NCBI RefSeq assembly: GCF_014641715.1
Contig: NZ_BMIG01000004.1
Location: 248,001-312,000 of the forward strand
Reading direction: 5' to 3'
DNA from: Polaromonas eurypsychrophila
Lineage (GTDB): Bacteria; Pseudomonadota; Gammaproteobacteria; Burkholderiales; Burkholderiaceae_C
Length of the DNA: 64,000 nucleotides
Each line of letters starts with the position of its first letter. The first letter of the stretch is position 1. Positions 1 through 7,559 of the stretch are shown here, in pieces. Both the position numbers and the translations under genes were made by a program. The notes beneath the pieces were generated by a model. The model made no database searches and was not told where the DNA came from. It saw nothing but the letters and a program-made list of their open reading frames with translations.

Positions 1-146
1 ACCTTGAGCCGCGCCGGCAGATTGCCCCGGTCCAGGTGTGTGGTCTTGATGGTGCCGCTGGCGACATACGTCAGCGCGTGGCCATCCACATCGATCACGC
101 CGAAACCGGTGATTTGCAGGCCGGGGTCGATGCCAAGAATTCGCAT
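1..146 (-). CDS. ruvC: Holliday junction endonuclease RuvC, N-terminal part (runs off the window)
   Basis: The first 48 codons of RuvC, which resolves Holliday junctions together with RuvAB during recombinational repair. The reverse strand from 146 translates as [18 protein letters not shown], the RuvC start in which the first catalytic aspartate lies in the GIDPG motif (residue 7). The rest of the gene is beyond base 1. It is followed on its upstream side by a GC-rich dispersed repeat at 150-230. The identification rests on the N-terminal motif only, but that motif is distinctive. Confidence 0.9.
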   Translation of the reverse strand, partial: MRILGIDPGLQITGFGVIDVDGHALTYVASGTIKTTHLDRGNLPARLK

Positions 147-149
147 CAG

Positions 150-230
150 GCCCCCACGCTTGTCACTTCGTGTAATACGCTGCCCCCCGAGGGGGCTGTG
201 CTTGCTTGGGGCGGCCCAGCGCGGCGCACT
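150..230. repeat. GC-rich dispersed repeat, family B, copy 1
   Basis: Intergenic stretch between ruvC and the cdsA-like gene. It contains the palindrome GCCCCCCGAGGGGGC and then GCTTGGGGCGGCCC. Similar blocks occur at 13290-13385, 21829-21942 (inside prmA), 22470-22578, 30575-30663, 31229-31312 and 59554-59634 (inside hemW). No transposase is linked to any copy. A transcript could fold this palindrome, so it might act as a terminator for cdsA, but there is no T-run. Confidence 0.7.
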
Positions 231-252
231 TTCCTGATCGTGCTAAACAGGC

Positions 253-1233
253 TCATAAGCCAAAATACCACCGAACCGAATGAAAAAATACGGGAGCGGC
301 AAAACACAGGGCATCGACCCGGTCCAGCAGGCCGCTGGCGCCGGTGACCGACTTGCCTTCACTGCCCCAGTTGGTGATGCCGCGGTCGCGCTTGAGCGCC
401 TTCATCACCAGGTGGCCCAGTGAACCGGCGACACAGGCGATCAGCGCCATGGCCACCGCCTGGGCCGGCTTGAAGGGCGTCAGGCCCGACATCAGGCCGC
501 CCACAAACCCGCCGACACCCAGCCCGATCAGCCAGCTGGCCCAATTGAAGCTTTTGCTGACCTGGGGCGCGGTCGGCTTGCGCGGCCATTTGCGGTTGGC
601 CAGGTGCTGCACCAGCATGCCGGTCTGTACCACAAACACCAGGAAGAAGACGAGGAAGGCGTTTTTGCCGCTGTAGTTGGGGAAACCCAGCAAAAGCAGT
701 GCTGGCACATGGCTGATGCCGAAGACGCAGACCATGATGCCCCACTGCAGCTTGGCATTGCGCTCCAGGAAACGCTGCGGGTCGTTGGCCAGCGCACTCA
801 CCACAGGAATCGCCAGGAACACGTAGACCGGGATGAAGACGGTCACCAGGTCGAAGCGTTTGGTGATCACCAGCCAGAACTGCACCGGCAACACCACAAA
901 AAACGCCAGCACCAGGCTGCGGTGGTCACCGTGGCGGGTTGGTGACAGGGTGATGAATTCACGCAGCGCAAAAAAGGCCACGATGGCGAACAGCAGGGTC
1001 GCCACTGTCTCGCCCGAGGCCCAGGCCAGCCAGAACACCGTGCACATCATCCAGGAGGTGTTGAGCAGGCCGGTCAGTTCCTTGAGGTCCTGCGTGCGTA
1101 TCTCGTTGTCGCCGTCGTCGCGCAGTGAGATCACCAGCGCGGTGATGCTGGCGGCGATCAGCAGGCCGAACACTATCACGAACAGCAAGCCGATTTGTTG
1201 TGAGGGGGTCAGGTTGCGCAGGAAGCTGCTCAT
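253..1233 (-). CDS. Phosphatidate cytidylyltransferase-like membrane protein (CdsA family, YnbB-like)
   Basis: A 326-residue multi-spanning inner-membrane protein of the CdsA family, which makes CDP-diacylglycerol from phosphatidate and CTP. The ATG at 1233 overlaps the plsC stop by one base (TGATG), supporting translational coupling with the acyltransferase that makes its substrate. The C-terminus carries a CdsA-like signature around residues 250-310 (ALKRDRGITNWGS, then TGASGLLDRVD and CFAAPVFF). The usual His-Gly-Gly before the DR-x-D is replaced by A-S-G. The essential CdsA of betaproteobacteria normally sits in the uppS/dxr/bamA cluster, so this is probably a second, specialised paralogue. 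The family is fairly secure; the exact substrate is not. Confidence 0.8.
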   Translation of the reverse strand: MSSFLRNLTPSQQIGLLFVIVFGLLIAASITALVISLRDDGDNEIRTQDLKELTGLLNTSWMMCTVFWLAWASGETVATLLFAIVAFFALREFITLSPTRHGDHRSLVLAFFVVLPVQFWLVITKRFDLVTVFIPVYVFLAIPVVSALANDPQRFLERNAKLQWGIMVCVFGISHVPALLLLGFPNYSGKNAFLVFFLVFVVQTGMLVQHLANRKWPRKPTAPQVSKSFNWASWLIGLGVGGFVGGLMSGLTPFKPAQAVAMALIACVAGSLGHLVMKALKRDRGITNWGSEGKSVTGASGLLDRVDALCFAAPVFFHSVRWYFGL

Positions 1234-1850
1234 CAGGAATCCCGCAAGGAAATCACGGCCTGACGTGCACGCAGCAGAAAGGCGCTGCGGTCTTCGCCTT
1301 CGCCCAGTGCGATGGGCGCGCCAAAAGTGACCGAACACAAAATCGGCACAGGCACCACCTCCCCCTTGGGCATCACGCGCTGCACATTGTTGATCCACGC
1401 CGGCACCAGCACGACCTGCGGAAACCTCTGCGCGAGGTTATACAGACCGGACTTGAAGGCCTGCGGCTCTTCCTGGTTGCCGCGTGTGCCTTCCGGAAAC
1501 AGGATGATGGAGTCGCCGCTTTCGAGCGCATCGATCAACGGCTCCAGCGGGTCCTGGTCGGTGGTTTTGGTGCGGTCCACATAGATGGCGTTGAACACCG
1601 CCGTGGTGATCCACTGCTTGAACGGTGTTTTGGTCCAGTAGTCCTTGGCCGCAATCGGCCGCGTGATGCTGCGCAGCTCGCTCGGCAGCGCGGCCCACAT
1701 CAGCACCAGATCGGCATGGCTCTGGTGGTTGGCAAAATAAATGCGCTGCTCGGCCTTGGGCGGGCAGCCCTGCCAGCGCGCCTGGGCGCCGGTCAACGCG
1801 CGGATCAGGCCGAGCAGGAACAGGCTCATCAGTTTGGCGGGTAGGTTCAT
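1233..1850 (-). CDS. plsC: 1-acyl-sn-glycerol-3-phosphate acyltransferase
   Basis: A 205-residue PlsC-type acyltransferase that adds the second acyl chain to lysophosphatidate in phospholipid synthesis at the inner membrane. It has the HX4D catalytic motif in NHQSHAD (residues 41-47) and the substrate-binding FPEGTR (118-123). An N-terminal hydrophobic stretch (about 6-20) is a likely membrane anchor. The start at 1850 overlaps the mtgA stop (ATGA) and gives the normal length; the reading frame stays open further upstream but runs inside mtgA. Its product is the substrate of the cdsA-like gene immediately downstream. Confidence 0.9.
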   Translation of the reverse strand: MNLPAKLMSLFLLGLIRALTGAQARWQGCPPKAEQRIYFANHQSHADLVLMWAALPSELRSITRPIAAKDYWTKTPFKQWITTAVFNAIYVDRTKTTDQDPLEPLIDALESGDSIILFPEGTRGNQEEPQAFKSGLYNLAQRFPQVVLVPAWINNVQRVMPKGEVVPVPILCSVTFGAPIALGEGEDRSAFLLRARQAVISLRDS

Positions 1851-2605
1851 GGCACCTCCACCCCGCCCATGCGCGTCGCAATGGTGGAAGCGCGCGAGGC
1901 CAGGTAGCCCGAGCCGGGCCGGGTCTCGAAGTATTTGGGGCGCGGCAGCATCACCGCCAGGCGTGCGGCTTCGTATGCGCTGAGTTTCGAGGCGGGCTTG
2001 CGGAAATAATGTTGCGCCGCAGCTTCTGCACCAAACACGCCTTCGCCCCACTCGACGTTGTTCAGGTAAATCTCCAGGATGCGCTGCTTGCTGAGCAGCG
2101 CCTCGAGCATCAGCGTGAGCACCAGTTCCTGGCCTTTGCGCATCAGCGTGCGCTCACCCGACAGAAACAGGTTTTTGGCAAGCTGCTGCGTGATGGTGGA
2201 GCCGCCCACAATTTTGGGTGGCTTCGCCGCCTTGCCGCTGCCGGCCGGCGCGACCTTGCTGCCGAGTCTGCTTGCAGCTTTTTCGGCGCGCTGCTCGGCC
2301 TGGGTGTTTTTCTCCCAGGCTTTTTCCAGCGATTCGAGGTCCACACCTTCGTGTTCTATAAACGTGGCGTCCTCGGACACGATCACCGCACGTTTGAGGT
2401 TGTCGGACAGCTCCGGATAAGGCACCCATTGCTGGCGCCACTTCAGGCTGCCGTGTTCGGTCACCACCCGGTAAATTTCCGAGCGCTGGAACGCCGTGGA
2501 CTGCGGGTCCAGCAGTGCCATCAGCGCGATGCGGCCCACAAAATAAAGCTGGACCGCCAGGCCGGCGATCAGCACCAGCAGGACCCAGCGCAGCAGCGCT
2601 TTCAT
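1847..2605 (-). CDS. mtgA: Monofunctional biosynthetic peptidoglycan transglycosylase
   Basis: A 252-residue GT51 glycosyltransferase that polymerises lipid II into glycan strands on the periplasmic face. It has an N-terminal transmembrane anchor (about 4-30), the first catalytic Glu in SEDATF (E78), the GGSTITQQLAKN motif (134-145), the second Glu in RKGQE (E160) and EIYLNNVEWG (178-187). An Ala/Lys-rich low-complexity stretch at about 101-131, between the first two motifs, looks longer than in E. coli MtgA. Start and stop overlap aroE and plsC as ATGA, so all three are co-translated. Confidence 0.93.
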   Translation of the reverse strand: MKALLRWVLLVLIAGLAVQLYFVGRIALMALLDPQSTAFQRSEIYRVVTEHGSLKWRQQWVPYPELSDNLKRAVIVSEDATFIEHEGVDLESLEKAWEKNTQAEQRAEKAASRLGSKVAPAGSGKAAKPPKIVGGSTITQQLAKNLFLSGERTLMRKGQELVLTLMLEALLSKQRILEIYLNNVEWGEGVFGAEAAAQHYFRKPASKLSAYEAARLAVMLPRPKYFETRPGSGYLASRASTIATRMGGVEVP

Positions 2606-3444
2606 GCCAGCGCCTTGCGCATGTCCTGCAGCACCTGCGCCGACGGCGGGCGCACGCCGCGCCAGAAGGCAAAGGACTCGGCAGCCTGTTCGACCAGCAT
2701 GCCCAGACCGTCGCGCGGCATGGCGCCGTGGGCCCGTGCCCAGTCGGCAAACCCCTGGGCCGCCGTGCCGTACATCATGTCGTAGGCCAGCGCACCGGGC
2801 TTGAGAACACGTGCATCTACCGGCGCGGCGCTGCCACCCAGGCTGCTGGCCGTGGCGTTCACGATCACATCAAAATTAGCCTCAAGCCCTTGCTGCTCTT
2901 GCGCGAGCAGCTCTGTTTTTTGTAGCAAATCGCGCAGCGACGGGTGGTCGGCATGGCGCGCCACCAGGTCCAGCGCCTTGGCATGGGTGCGGTTGGTAAC
3001 GACCAGCCGGCGTGGCCCGGCCGCCAGCAGCGGCCCCAACACACCGGCCGCTGCGCCGCCGGCACCCAGCAGCAGGATGTCGCGCCCGGCCAGGCTGATG
3101 CCGGCGTTGATCTGGATGTCGTTGACCAGGCCGATGCCGTCGGTGTTGTCGGCCAGTATCTGCCCACCGTCCCCAAACTTCAGCGTGTTGGCGGCCTGTG
3201 CCAGCGTCGCGCGATCACTGGCGGTGTTAGCCAGGCGGAAGGCCTCGAACTTGAAGGGCACGGTGACGTTGCAGCCGCGACCATCGTGAGCCATCCAATG
3301 GCGCAGCGTGTGGATGAACCCGTCAAGCGGCGCGAGCAACTTGCTGTAGTCCATGGCCTGGCCGGTCAGTTCGGCAAAGCGCGCGTGGATGGCCGGTGAC
3401 TTGCTGTGGGCAACCGGGTTGCCGAGGACGCAGTAGTGATCCAT
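2602..3444 (-). CDS. aroE: Shikimate dehydrogenase
   Basis: A 280-residue NADP-dependent shikimate dehydrogenase that reduces 3-dehydroshikimate in the chorismate pathway. Family motifs are NPVAHSKSP near the N-terminus (shikimate-binding serines), NVTVPFK (catalytic lysine), NTDGIGL, the nucleotide loop LLLGAGGAAAGV and the NADP-selecting NRT. It is about 8 residues longer than E. coli AroE. The extra length falls just before VNATASS, in a stretch encoded by a dispersed repeat (2872-2926; see Findings). It is 18 bases downstream of the tonB-like gene and overlaps mtgA. Confidence 0.94.
   Translation of the reverse strand: MDHYCVLGNPVAHSKSPAIHARFAELTGQAMDYSKLLAPLDGFIHTLRHWMAHDGRGCNVTVPFKFEAFRLANTASDRATLAQAANTLKFGDGGQILADNTDGIGLVNDIQINAGISLAGRDILLLGAGGAAAGVLGPLLAAGPRRLVVTNRTHAKALDLVARHADHPSLRDLLQKTELLAQEQQGLEANFDVIVNATASSLGGSAAPVDARVLKPGALAYDMMYGTAAQGFADWARAHGAMPRDGLGMLVEQAAESFAFWRGVRPPSAQVLQDMRKALA
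2872..2926 (-). repeat. Dispersed repeat, family A, inside aroE
   Basis: On the minus strand this reads GCTAC...GAGCTGCTCGCGC...AAGGGCTTGAGGC. It matches the family A pattern GCTAC(n)ATAGCTGCTTGCGC(n)AAGGGCTAGAGGC seen in intergenic copies at 7482, 27513 and 45616. Here it is translated in frame as part of AroE (LLQKTELLAQEQQGLEANF). Confidence 0.65.
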
Positions 3445-3462
3445 AAATAGTGTGAACAGGCC

Positions 3463-4311
3463 CTAGCGCTCGAGCTGCTTTGTTTCAAGCGTTTCGTCGC
3501 GCGTGAATTTGAAGCGCGAGACCACCACAATCTGATCGGCCTTGCGGCGCATGGCATCGCTGAAGGCGCCGAAGGGACCGGTGCTGCGCGCGATGCTCTG
3601 GGCACGCCGGTCCAGCGTCAGGCTGCCGGAGGTTTCAGCCACCTCGGTGGACAAGACGCGGCCATCAAAATTGATGGTCAGCACCATGGTCAGTTCGCCG
3701 TACAGCTTCTTGCCTGCCGCCTCCGGAAAATTGACCGTGCCCTTTTCCTCGATCTTGCGACGCAGCGAGTCGTAGTAGACCGCATACACCTCCTCGCGCG
3801 TGGCCGGGCTGATGTAGCGCTTTTTGGGGCGCGCATTTTCTTCGTTGATGCGCCGCTCGATCTCGGCCAGGATCTTGATCAGTTGTTTGCGTTTTTCCTC
3901 GCGCTCGGCTTGCGCCGCGTCCCGCGTTGGCAGCTTGGGGTCGGGCGGCGGCATAGCCGCCAGTTGCTTTTTGATCTGTGCCAGCAGCAGGGTTTGCTGA
4001 TCCTGCATCGCGTCGACTTTGCGCTGCGCGTCTTCGCTGGCGTCGCCAAGCTCGGTCAGCGCCGAGGGTGGCAGCGGGCTGGTGGCGCGGCCCTTCTCAA
4101 GCTCGCCGCCGCCGGCCAGCGAGGCCTGCGCAATCGCTTTGGCAACGTCCGGGCGCTCATTCGATTTCGCGTTGACCAGGATCACTTCCAGTGGGGTGTC
4201 CTGAAACACCCGGTTGAAACGCTCCGGATCGACAAAACGCACGGTCAGCAGCACCGCGTGCAGGGCGACTGAAAAGCCCAGGGCGATATGCAGGGTGCTG
4301 GGTGACTTCAC
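3463..4311 (-). CDS. TonB-like energy transducer family protein
   Basis: A 282-residue protein with one N-terminal transmembrane helix (about 9-26), a long charged Ala/Gln/Glu/Lys/Arg-rich middle that should form a coiled coil or extended rod (about 60-165), and a C-terminal TonB-type domain (about 175-265; YGELTMVLTINFDGRVLSTEV followed by a conserved alternating pattern, shown here only in part as GELTMVL and FDGRVLSTEV). TonB proteins couple the proton-motive force to outer-membrane transport. No ExbB/ExbD genes or TonB-dependent receptor lie nearby, and the centre is not Pro-Lys/Pro-Glu-rich, so the partner is unknown. The start codon is GTG at 4311, 18 bases after the RNase gene. Confidence 0.75.
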   Translation of the reverse strand: MKSPSTLHIALGFSVALHAVLLTVRFVDPERFNRVFQDTPLEVILVNAKSNERPDVAKAIAQASLAGGGELEKGRATSPLPPSALTELGDASEDAQRKVDAMQDQQTLLLAQIKKQLAAMPPPDPKLPTRDAAQAEREEKRKQLIKILAEIERRINEENARPKKRYISPATREEVYAVYYDSLRRKIEEKGTVNFPEAAGKKLYGELTMVLTINFDGRVLSTEVAETSGSLTLDRRAQSIARSTGPFGAFSDAMRRKADQIVVVSRFKFTRDETLETKQLER

Positions 4312-4329
4312 AGAACAGGATTATCTGCG

Positions 4330-6402
4330 CTAACTGGCCGCTGGTGCCACCGCGGAGGTGTCATCGGACACATCGCTGAGATCGACGGCAATCGAGATCG
4401 GACCGGCGGCAATCTCCGATTCGTTGTCGTCCTCGTCCACTTGCCCGGCGGCGGCTTCGTCCACGACCAGGTCCAGGCGCTCGACCACCGTGCCACTGAC
4501 ATCCAGCGTAATCTCGTCAATCTCGCCCAGGCGGATACGTACCTTCGCGCCGCGCGGCAGGCCCTGCGCGCCCAGAGCCGGCAGCACCAGTGGCAGGTCG
4601 TCGGCACGCACCAAGTTGTCCTTGAAGGCGGTGGCAGTCAGCTCGGTGATGCCGTTTTGCAGCAGGTACTTGAGTGTCCAGTAACGCTCAATGCCGGCCT
4701 GAAAACCGTTGTAGGCGCTGTAGGCGCCGTCGAAACCCGAGATGATGGAAAATAGCTCCGCATCCTTGGGCTTGAAGGGCGCAGCCAGCGCGGCGGTGCG
4801 GCCGTGCGTGACGCAAGCAATGATCTGCCACTGGTTGACCAGGTCGGTATAGCGGCGCAGCGGCGAGGTTGCCCAGGCGTAACTCTTGACGCCGATGCCG
4901 GCATGCGGCAGCGCCTTGGTGCCCATGCGCACCTTCACGCCGGGCGCCAGGCTGGCCTGACTGCGGTAGATGCCGGGCACGCCGTGTTCGGCCAGCCACT
5001 CGCCCCAAGTGCTGTTGGCCAGGATCATGGCTTCGGCGACGATCAGGTCCAGCGGCGCCCCGCGTTTGCGAATGCTGATGCTGACTTTTTCCTTGCCCTC
5101 GGGCTCTTGGCCGGACGGGTTGTCGAGGCTGAAGTTGTAGTCGGGCCGGTTGAAGTTTTCCGGCTTGCCGCGCACGACTTCGCGCTGGGCTTTCAGATGG
5201 CGTGCCAGGCGGTGCAAAAAGGACAGCTCGATGCCCCAGGCCACGTCGGCCGGTGGCGCGCCGGTTTCTGCCGCCGCCTCAAAAAATGCTTCGTTGAAAA
5301 CCGCATCGAGTTTGTCGTGGCGCAGGTTTGCGGCAATCGGCACCTGCTCCAGCCGCGTGGCGGTGGCGGTGATGGCCAGCGTGGTTTCGTCCACCGTAAC
5401 GTAGAGCGACAGAGCCGGACAGTTGCGACCTTCCTGCAGGGTGTAGCTCTGCACCACCGCGTCGGGCAGCATGGTCAGCTTGTAGCCCGGCATGTAGACC
5501 GTGGACAGGCGCGCGCGGCCCAGCAGGTCGATGGGACTGCCTGGCAACACGGCCAGGCCAGGTGCGGCGATGTGGATGCCCAGTGTGACCGTTCCGCTAC
5601 CGATGCCTTGCACCGACAGCGCATCGTCGATCTCGGTGGTGCTGGAGTCGTCGATGGAAAAGGCCTGTACGGCGGCCAGCGGCAGCTCGTTCTTGACGGG
5701 CGGCGCTTGCACCGCGGGGAAGGCCGTGCCCTTGGGGAAGTTCTCGAACAGGAAGCGTTTCCAGTGGAATTGGTAAGGCGAGGCGATGGCGCCAGCCTGT
5801 TGCAGCAGGTCCAGCGGCGCTTTGTGCGCGGCGCGCGAGGCCTCGACCACGGCCTTGTATTCCGGGCTGTTCTTGTCGGGCTTGAAAAGGATTTTGTAAA
5901 GTTGTTCGCGCACCGGCGCCGGGCAACTGCCTTGGGCGAGTTCTTCGGCCCAGGCGGTGATTTGCGCAATCACCTGCTTTTTCTTTTCGATGGCCACCAG
6001 CGCCTGTTGCAGGATCTCGGCTGGGGCTTTCCTGAAGCGGCCCTTGCCGGCACGCCTGAAATAATGCGGCGCCTCAAACAGGCGAAACAGGGCGGCGGCC
6101 TGCTGCTCGGTGGATGCGGGTTTGGACGGGTCGGCGCTGAAGTAGTCGCGCGCCAGGTCGGCAAAGCTGAATTCCTCTTCGCTGGCGAATTCCCAGGCCA
6201 GGTCTAGCTCGATCTCTTCGCTGATTTTCTGCCCGGCGGCAATCAGCTCGGCCGGGGCGGGTTTCTCAAACTTCAGCAGCGCGTTGGCGGCCTTGAGCTT
6301 GACCCGTTTGCCCGAGTCCAGCTCCACCTGCAGCGAGCTGTCCGCCTCGGACAAAATACGCCCAGCCAGAAACTTGCCGGCTTCTTCAAACAATACAAAC
6401 AA
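4330..6402 (-). CDS. rnb: RNase II/RNase R family exoribonuclease
   Basis: A 690-residue 3'-5' exoribonuclease of the RNB family, used in mRNA turnover. The metal-binding aspartates lie in the motif AFSIDDSSTTEIDDALSV (about residue 250), as in RNase II and RNase R. The length is closer to RNase II (644) than RNase R (over 800). The start appears to be TTG at 6402: AAAGG lies 8 bases upstream, whereas the nearby ATG at 6410 is out of frame. It heads a likely transcription unit running through tonB-like, aroE, mtgA, plsC and cdsA-like. The C-terminal Asp/Ser-rich tail looks disordered. Confidence 0.88.
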   Translation of the reverse strand: MFVLFEEAGKFLAGRILSEADSSLQVELDSGKRVKLKAANALLKFEKPAPAELIAAGQKISEEIELDLAWEFASEEEFSFADLARDYFSADPSKPASTEQQAAALFRLFEAPHYFRRAGKGRFRKAPAEILQQALVAIEKKKQVIAQITAWAEELAQGSCPAPVREQLYKILFKPDKNSPEYKAVVEASRAAHKAPLDLLQQAGAIASPYQFHWKRFLFENFPKGTAFPAVQAPPVKNELPLAAVQAFSIDDSSTTEIDDALSVQGIGSGTVTLGIHIAAPGLAVLPGSPIDLLGRARLSTVYMPGYKLTMLPDAVVQSYTLQEGRNCPALSLYVTVDETTLAITATATRLEQVPIAANLRHDKLDAVFNEAFFEAAAETGAPPADVAWGIELSFLHRLARHLKAQREVVRGKPENFNRPDYNFSLDNPSGQEPEGKEKVSISIRKRGAPLDLIVAEAMILANSTWGEWLAEHGVPGIYRSQASLAPGVKVRMGTKALPHAGIGVKSYAWATSPLRRYTDLVNQWQIIACVTHGRTAALAAPFKPKDAELFSIISGFDGAYSAYNGFQAGIERYWTLKYLLQNGITELTATAFKDNLVRADDLPLVLPALGAQGLPRGAKVRIRLGEIDEITLDVSGTVVERLDLVVDEAAAGQVDEDDNESEIAAGPISIAVDLSDVSDDTSAVAPAAS

Positions 6403-6500
6403 AACGACATCCTTTGGTTACGCTGGCGCAGCGAACCGAAGGTCTCGCTACGTCCGGGCTGCAGTATTGGCTAGTGTAATCAGCCGCCCTGCGCGCGGCC

Positions 6501-7085
6501 TCAAGCCAGGCTCATGAAGTTCATCACTTCCGGCAGGTGGCGCTCGAAGTCGCTGAGGGCGTGGTCGCCGCCTTCCAGCAGCTTGATACGCGCGCCGGGG
6601 TAGCGGCCGGTCATTTCGCGCCAGTCCAGCACCTCGTCGCCTTTGGCGATCATCGCGAAATAATTCGCTGGACAGGCTACCGGTCCATGGGTGAAGGCGT
6701 GCAACTCGTCGATAAACCGCGGCTCGAAGAAAAACCGTTCATCCGGGTTGTTCCAGGCGGTCTGCTCGCCGATGTATTTCGCCAGATCACGCGCCGGGTT
6801 GACTGCTGGGTTGAGCAACACGGCCTTGCAGCCGCAGGTCTCGGCCACATGCGTGGCGTAAAACCCGCCCAGCGAGGAGCCGACCACCGCCATCGACCCC
6901 CACGGCCAGTCCGCGATGCCATCAGCAAGCATTTGCATCGCTTCCCGCGGAGAGGGAGGAAGTTGTGGGCACCACCAGGTGATATCCGGATGCCGGCTGC
7001 GCATCCACGCGGTGACTTGCCTGGCCTTGGTCGATTGCGGCGAGGAGCGAAAGCCGTGCAGGTAGAGGAGGTGGGTGGTGGGCAT
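6501..7085 (-). CDS. YqiA/YcfP-type alpha/beta-hydrolase (esterase)
   Basis: A 194-residue alpha/beta-hydrolase of the UPF0227/YqiA esterase family. It has the N-terminal oxyanion segment LYLHGFRSSP, the nucleophile elbow GSSLGG (G69-G74, serine 71), the acid in AKGDEVLDW and the catalytic His in GGDHALSDF. The start chosen at 7085 gives the family length. The frame remains open to 7454, but that part translates a dispersed repeat and is unlikely to be protein. In enterobacteria the family sits near parE; here it stands alone between the RNase gene and ffh. The physiological ester is unknown. Confidence 0.87.
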   Translation of the reverse strand: MPTTHLLYLHGFRSSPQSTKARQVTAWMRSRHPDITWWCPQLPPSPREAMQMLADGIADWPWGSMAVVGSSLGGFYATHVAETCGCKAVLLNPAVNPARDLAKYIGEQTAWNNPDERFFFEPRFIDELHAFTHGPVACPANYFAMIAKGDEVLDWREMTGRYPGARIKLLEGGDHALSDFERHLPEVMNFMSLA

Positions 7086-7219
7086 GGGGCGTATGGTAAT
7101 TGCGCGGCGTGGCTTCAATGACTTCACTGCGCCGGTTGAGCCTGGCCTGTCCTGAGCTTGTCGAATCCGTTTTGCCTTCAGCGCTGGAGGTTTGCCAACA
7201 AGCCGGGGGTTGCCCGGCG

Positions 7220-7440
7220 GCAACTCACTTTTCTTTTGCGTCGCCAAAAGAAAAGTAAGCAAAAGAAAAGGCGACCCGATGGTCTGGGTCCTTCCGCTTC
7301 GCTCCAGGCAACCTGCGGTGCTCGTCAAAAGCGGGGTCTCGCTCGAACTCGGCTTCGCCTCAAACAATCGCGAGCCCTGATCCGCTTTTGCCTGCGCTCC
7401 TCGGCCCAGCACGACGGGTGGTGAACAACTGCGACACGGG
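7220..7440. repeat. AT-rich inverted block with GC-rich tail (family D repeat)
   Basis: The block CTTTTCTTTTGCGTCGCC is followed after a few bases by its approximate complement, and then by AAAAGTAAGCAAAAGAAAAG and GGCGACCC. A GC-rich tail ends near the text GTGGTGAACAACTGCGAC. Only one full copy is seen in this window. Recognition rests on memory of similar blocks in other proteobacteria. Confidence 0.5.
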
Positions 7441-7481
7441 GAGCCTTGACGCAATCACGGCAAATCGCAGGTGCCGCGTTC

Positions 7482-7538
7482 TGCTATTAATAAGAGAGCT
7501 TCTAGCGCACGTGGCGTAAGGGCTGGAGGCCTATTTTC
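7482..7538 (+). repeat. Dispersed repeat, family A, intergenic
   Basis: Reads CTATTAATAAGAGAGCTTCT, then AGCGCACGTGGCGTAAGGGC, then TGGAGGCC and TATTTT. It fits the family A pattern (AGCTGCTTGCGC, spacer, AAGGGCTAGAGGC, T-run) and lies just downstream of ffh. Confidence 0.6.
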
Positions 7539-7559
7539 TTCTTAAACCTCGGTGCATGC

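Larger units (their letters stand above)
7086..7559. other. 474-base intergenic region made largely of dispersed repeats
   Basis: There is no convincing gene here. Bases about 7220-7270 hold a near-palindromic AT-rich block (CTTTTCTTTTGCGTCGCC with AAAAGAAAAGTAAGCAAAAG), followed to about 7440 by GC-rich text. This is the layout of a repeat I know from many beta- and gammaproteobacterial genomes (family D). Bases 7482-7538 are a family A copy. Short open frames in both directions only translate repeat sequence. Confidence 0.7.

Noticed and set aside
3450..3464. A 15-base exact repeat GTGTGAACAGGCCCT, also at 10066-10080.
   Set aside because: In a 64-kb window one or two exact 15-base matches are expected by chance, and the flanks do not match.
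7086..7454. An N-terminal extension of the esterase to 7454.
   Set aside because: It translates a dispersed repeat and the esterase family starts at MPTTHLL; the extension lacks support.
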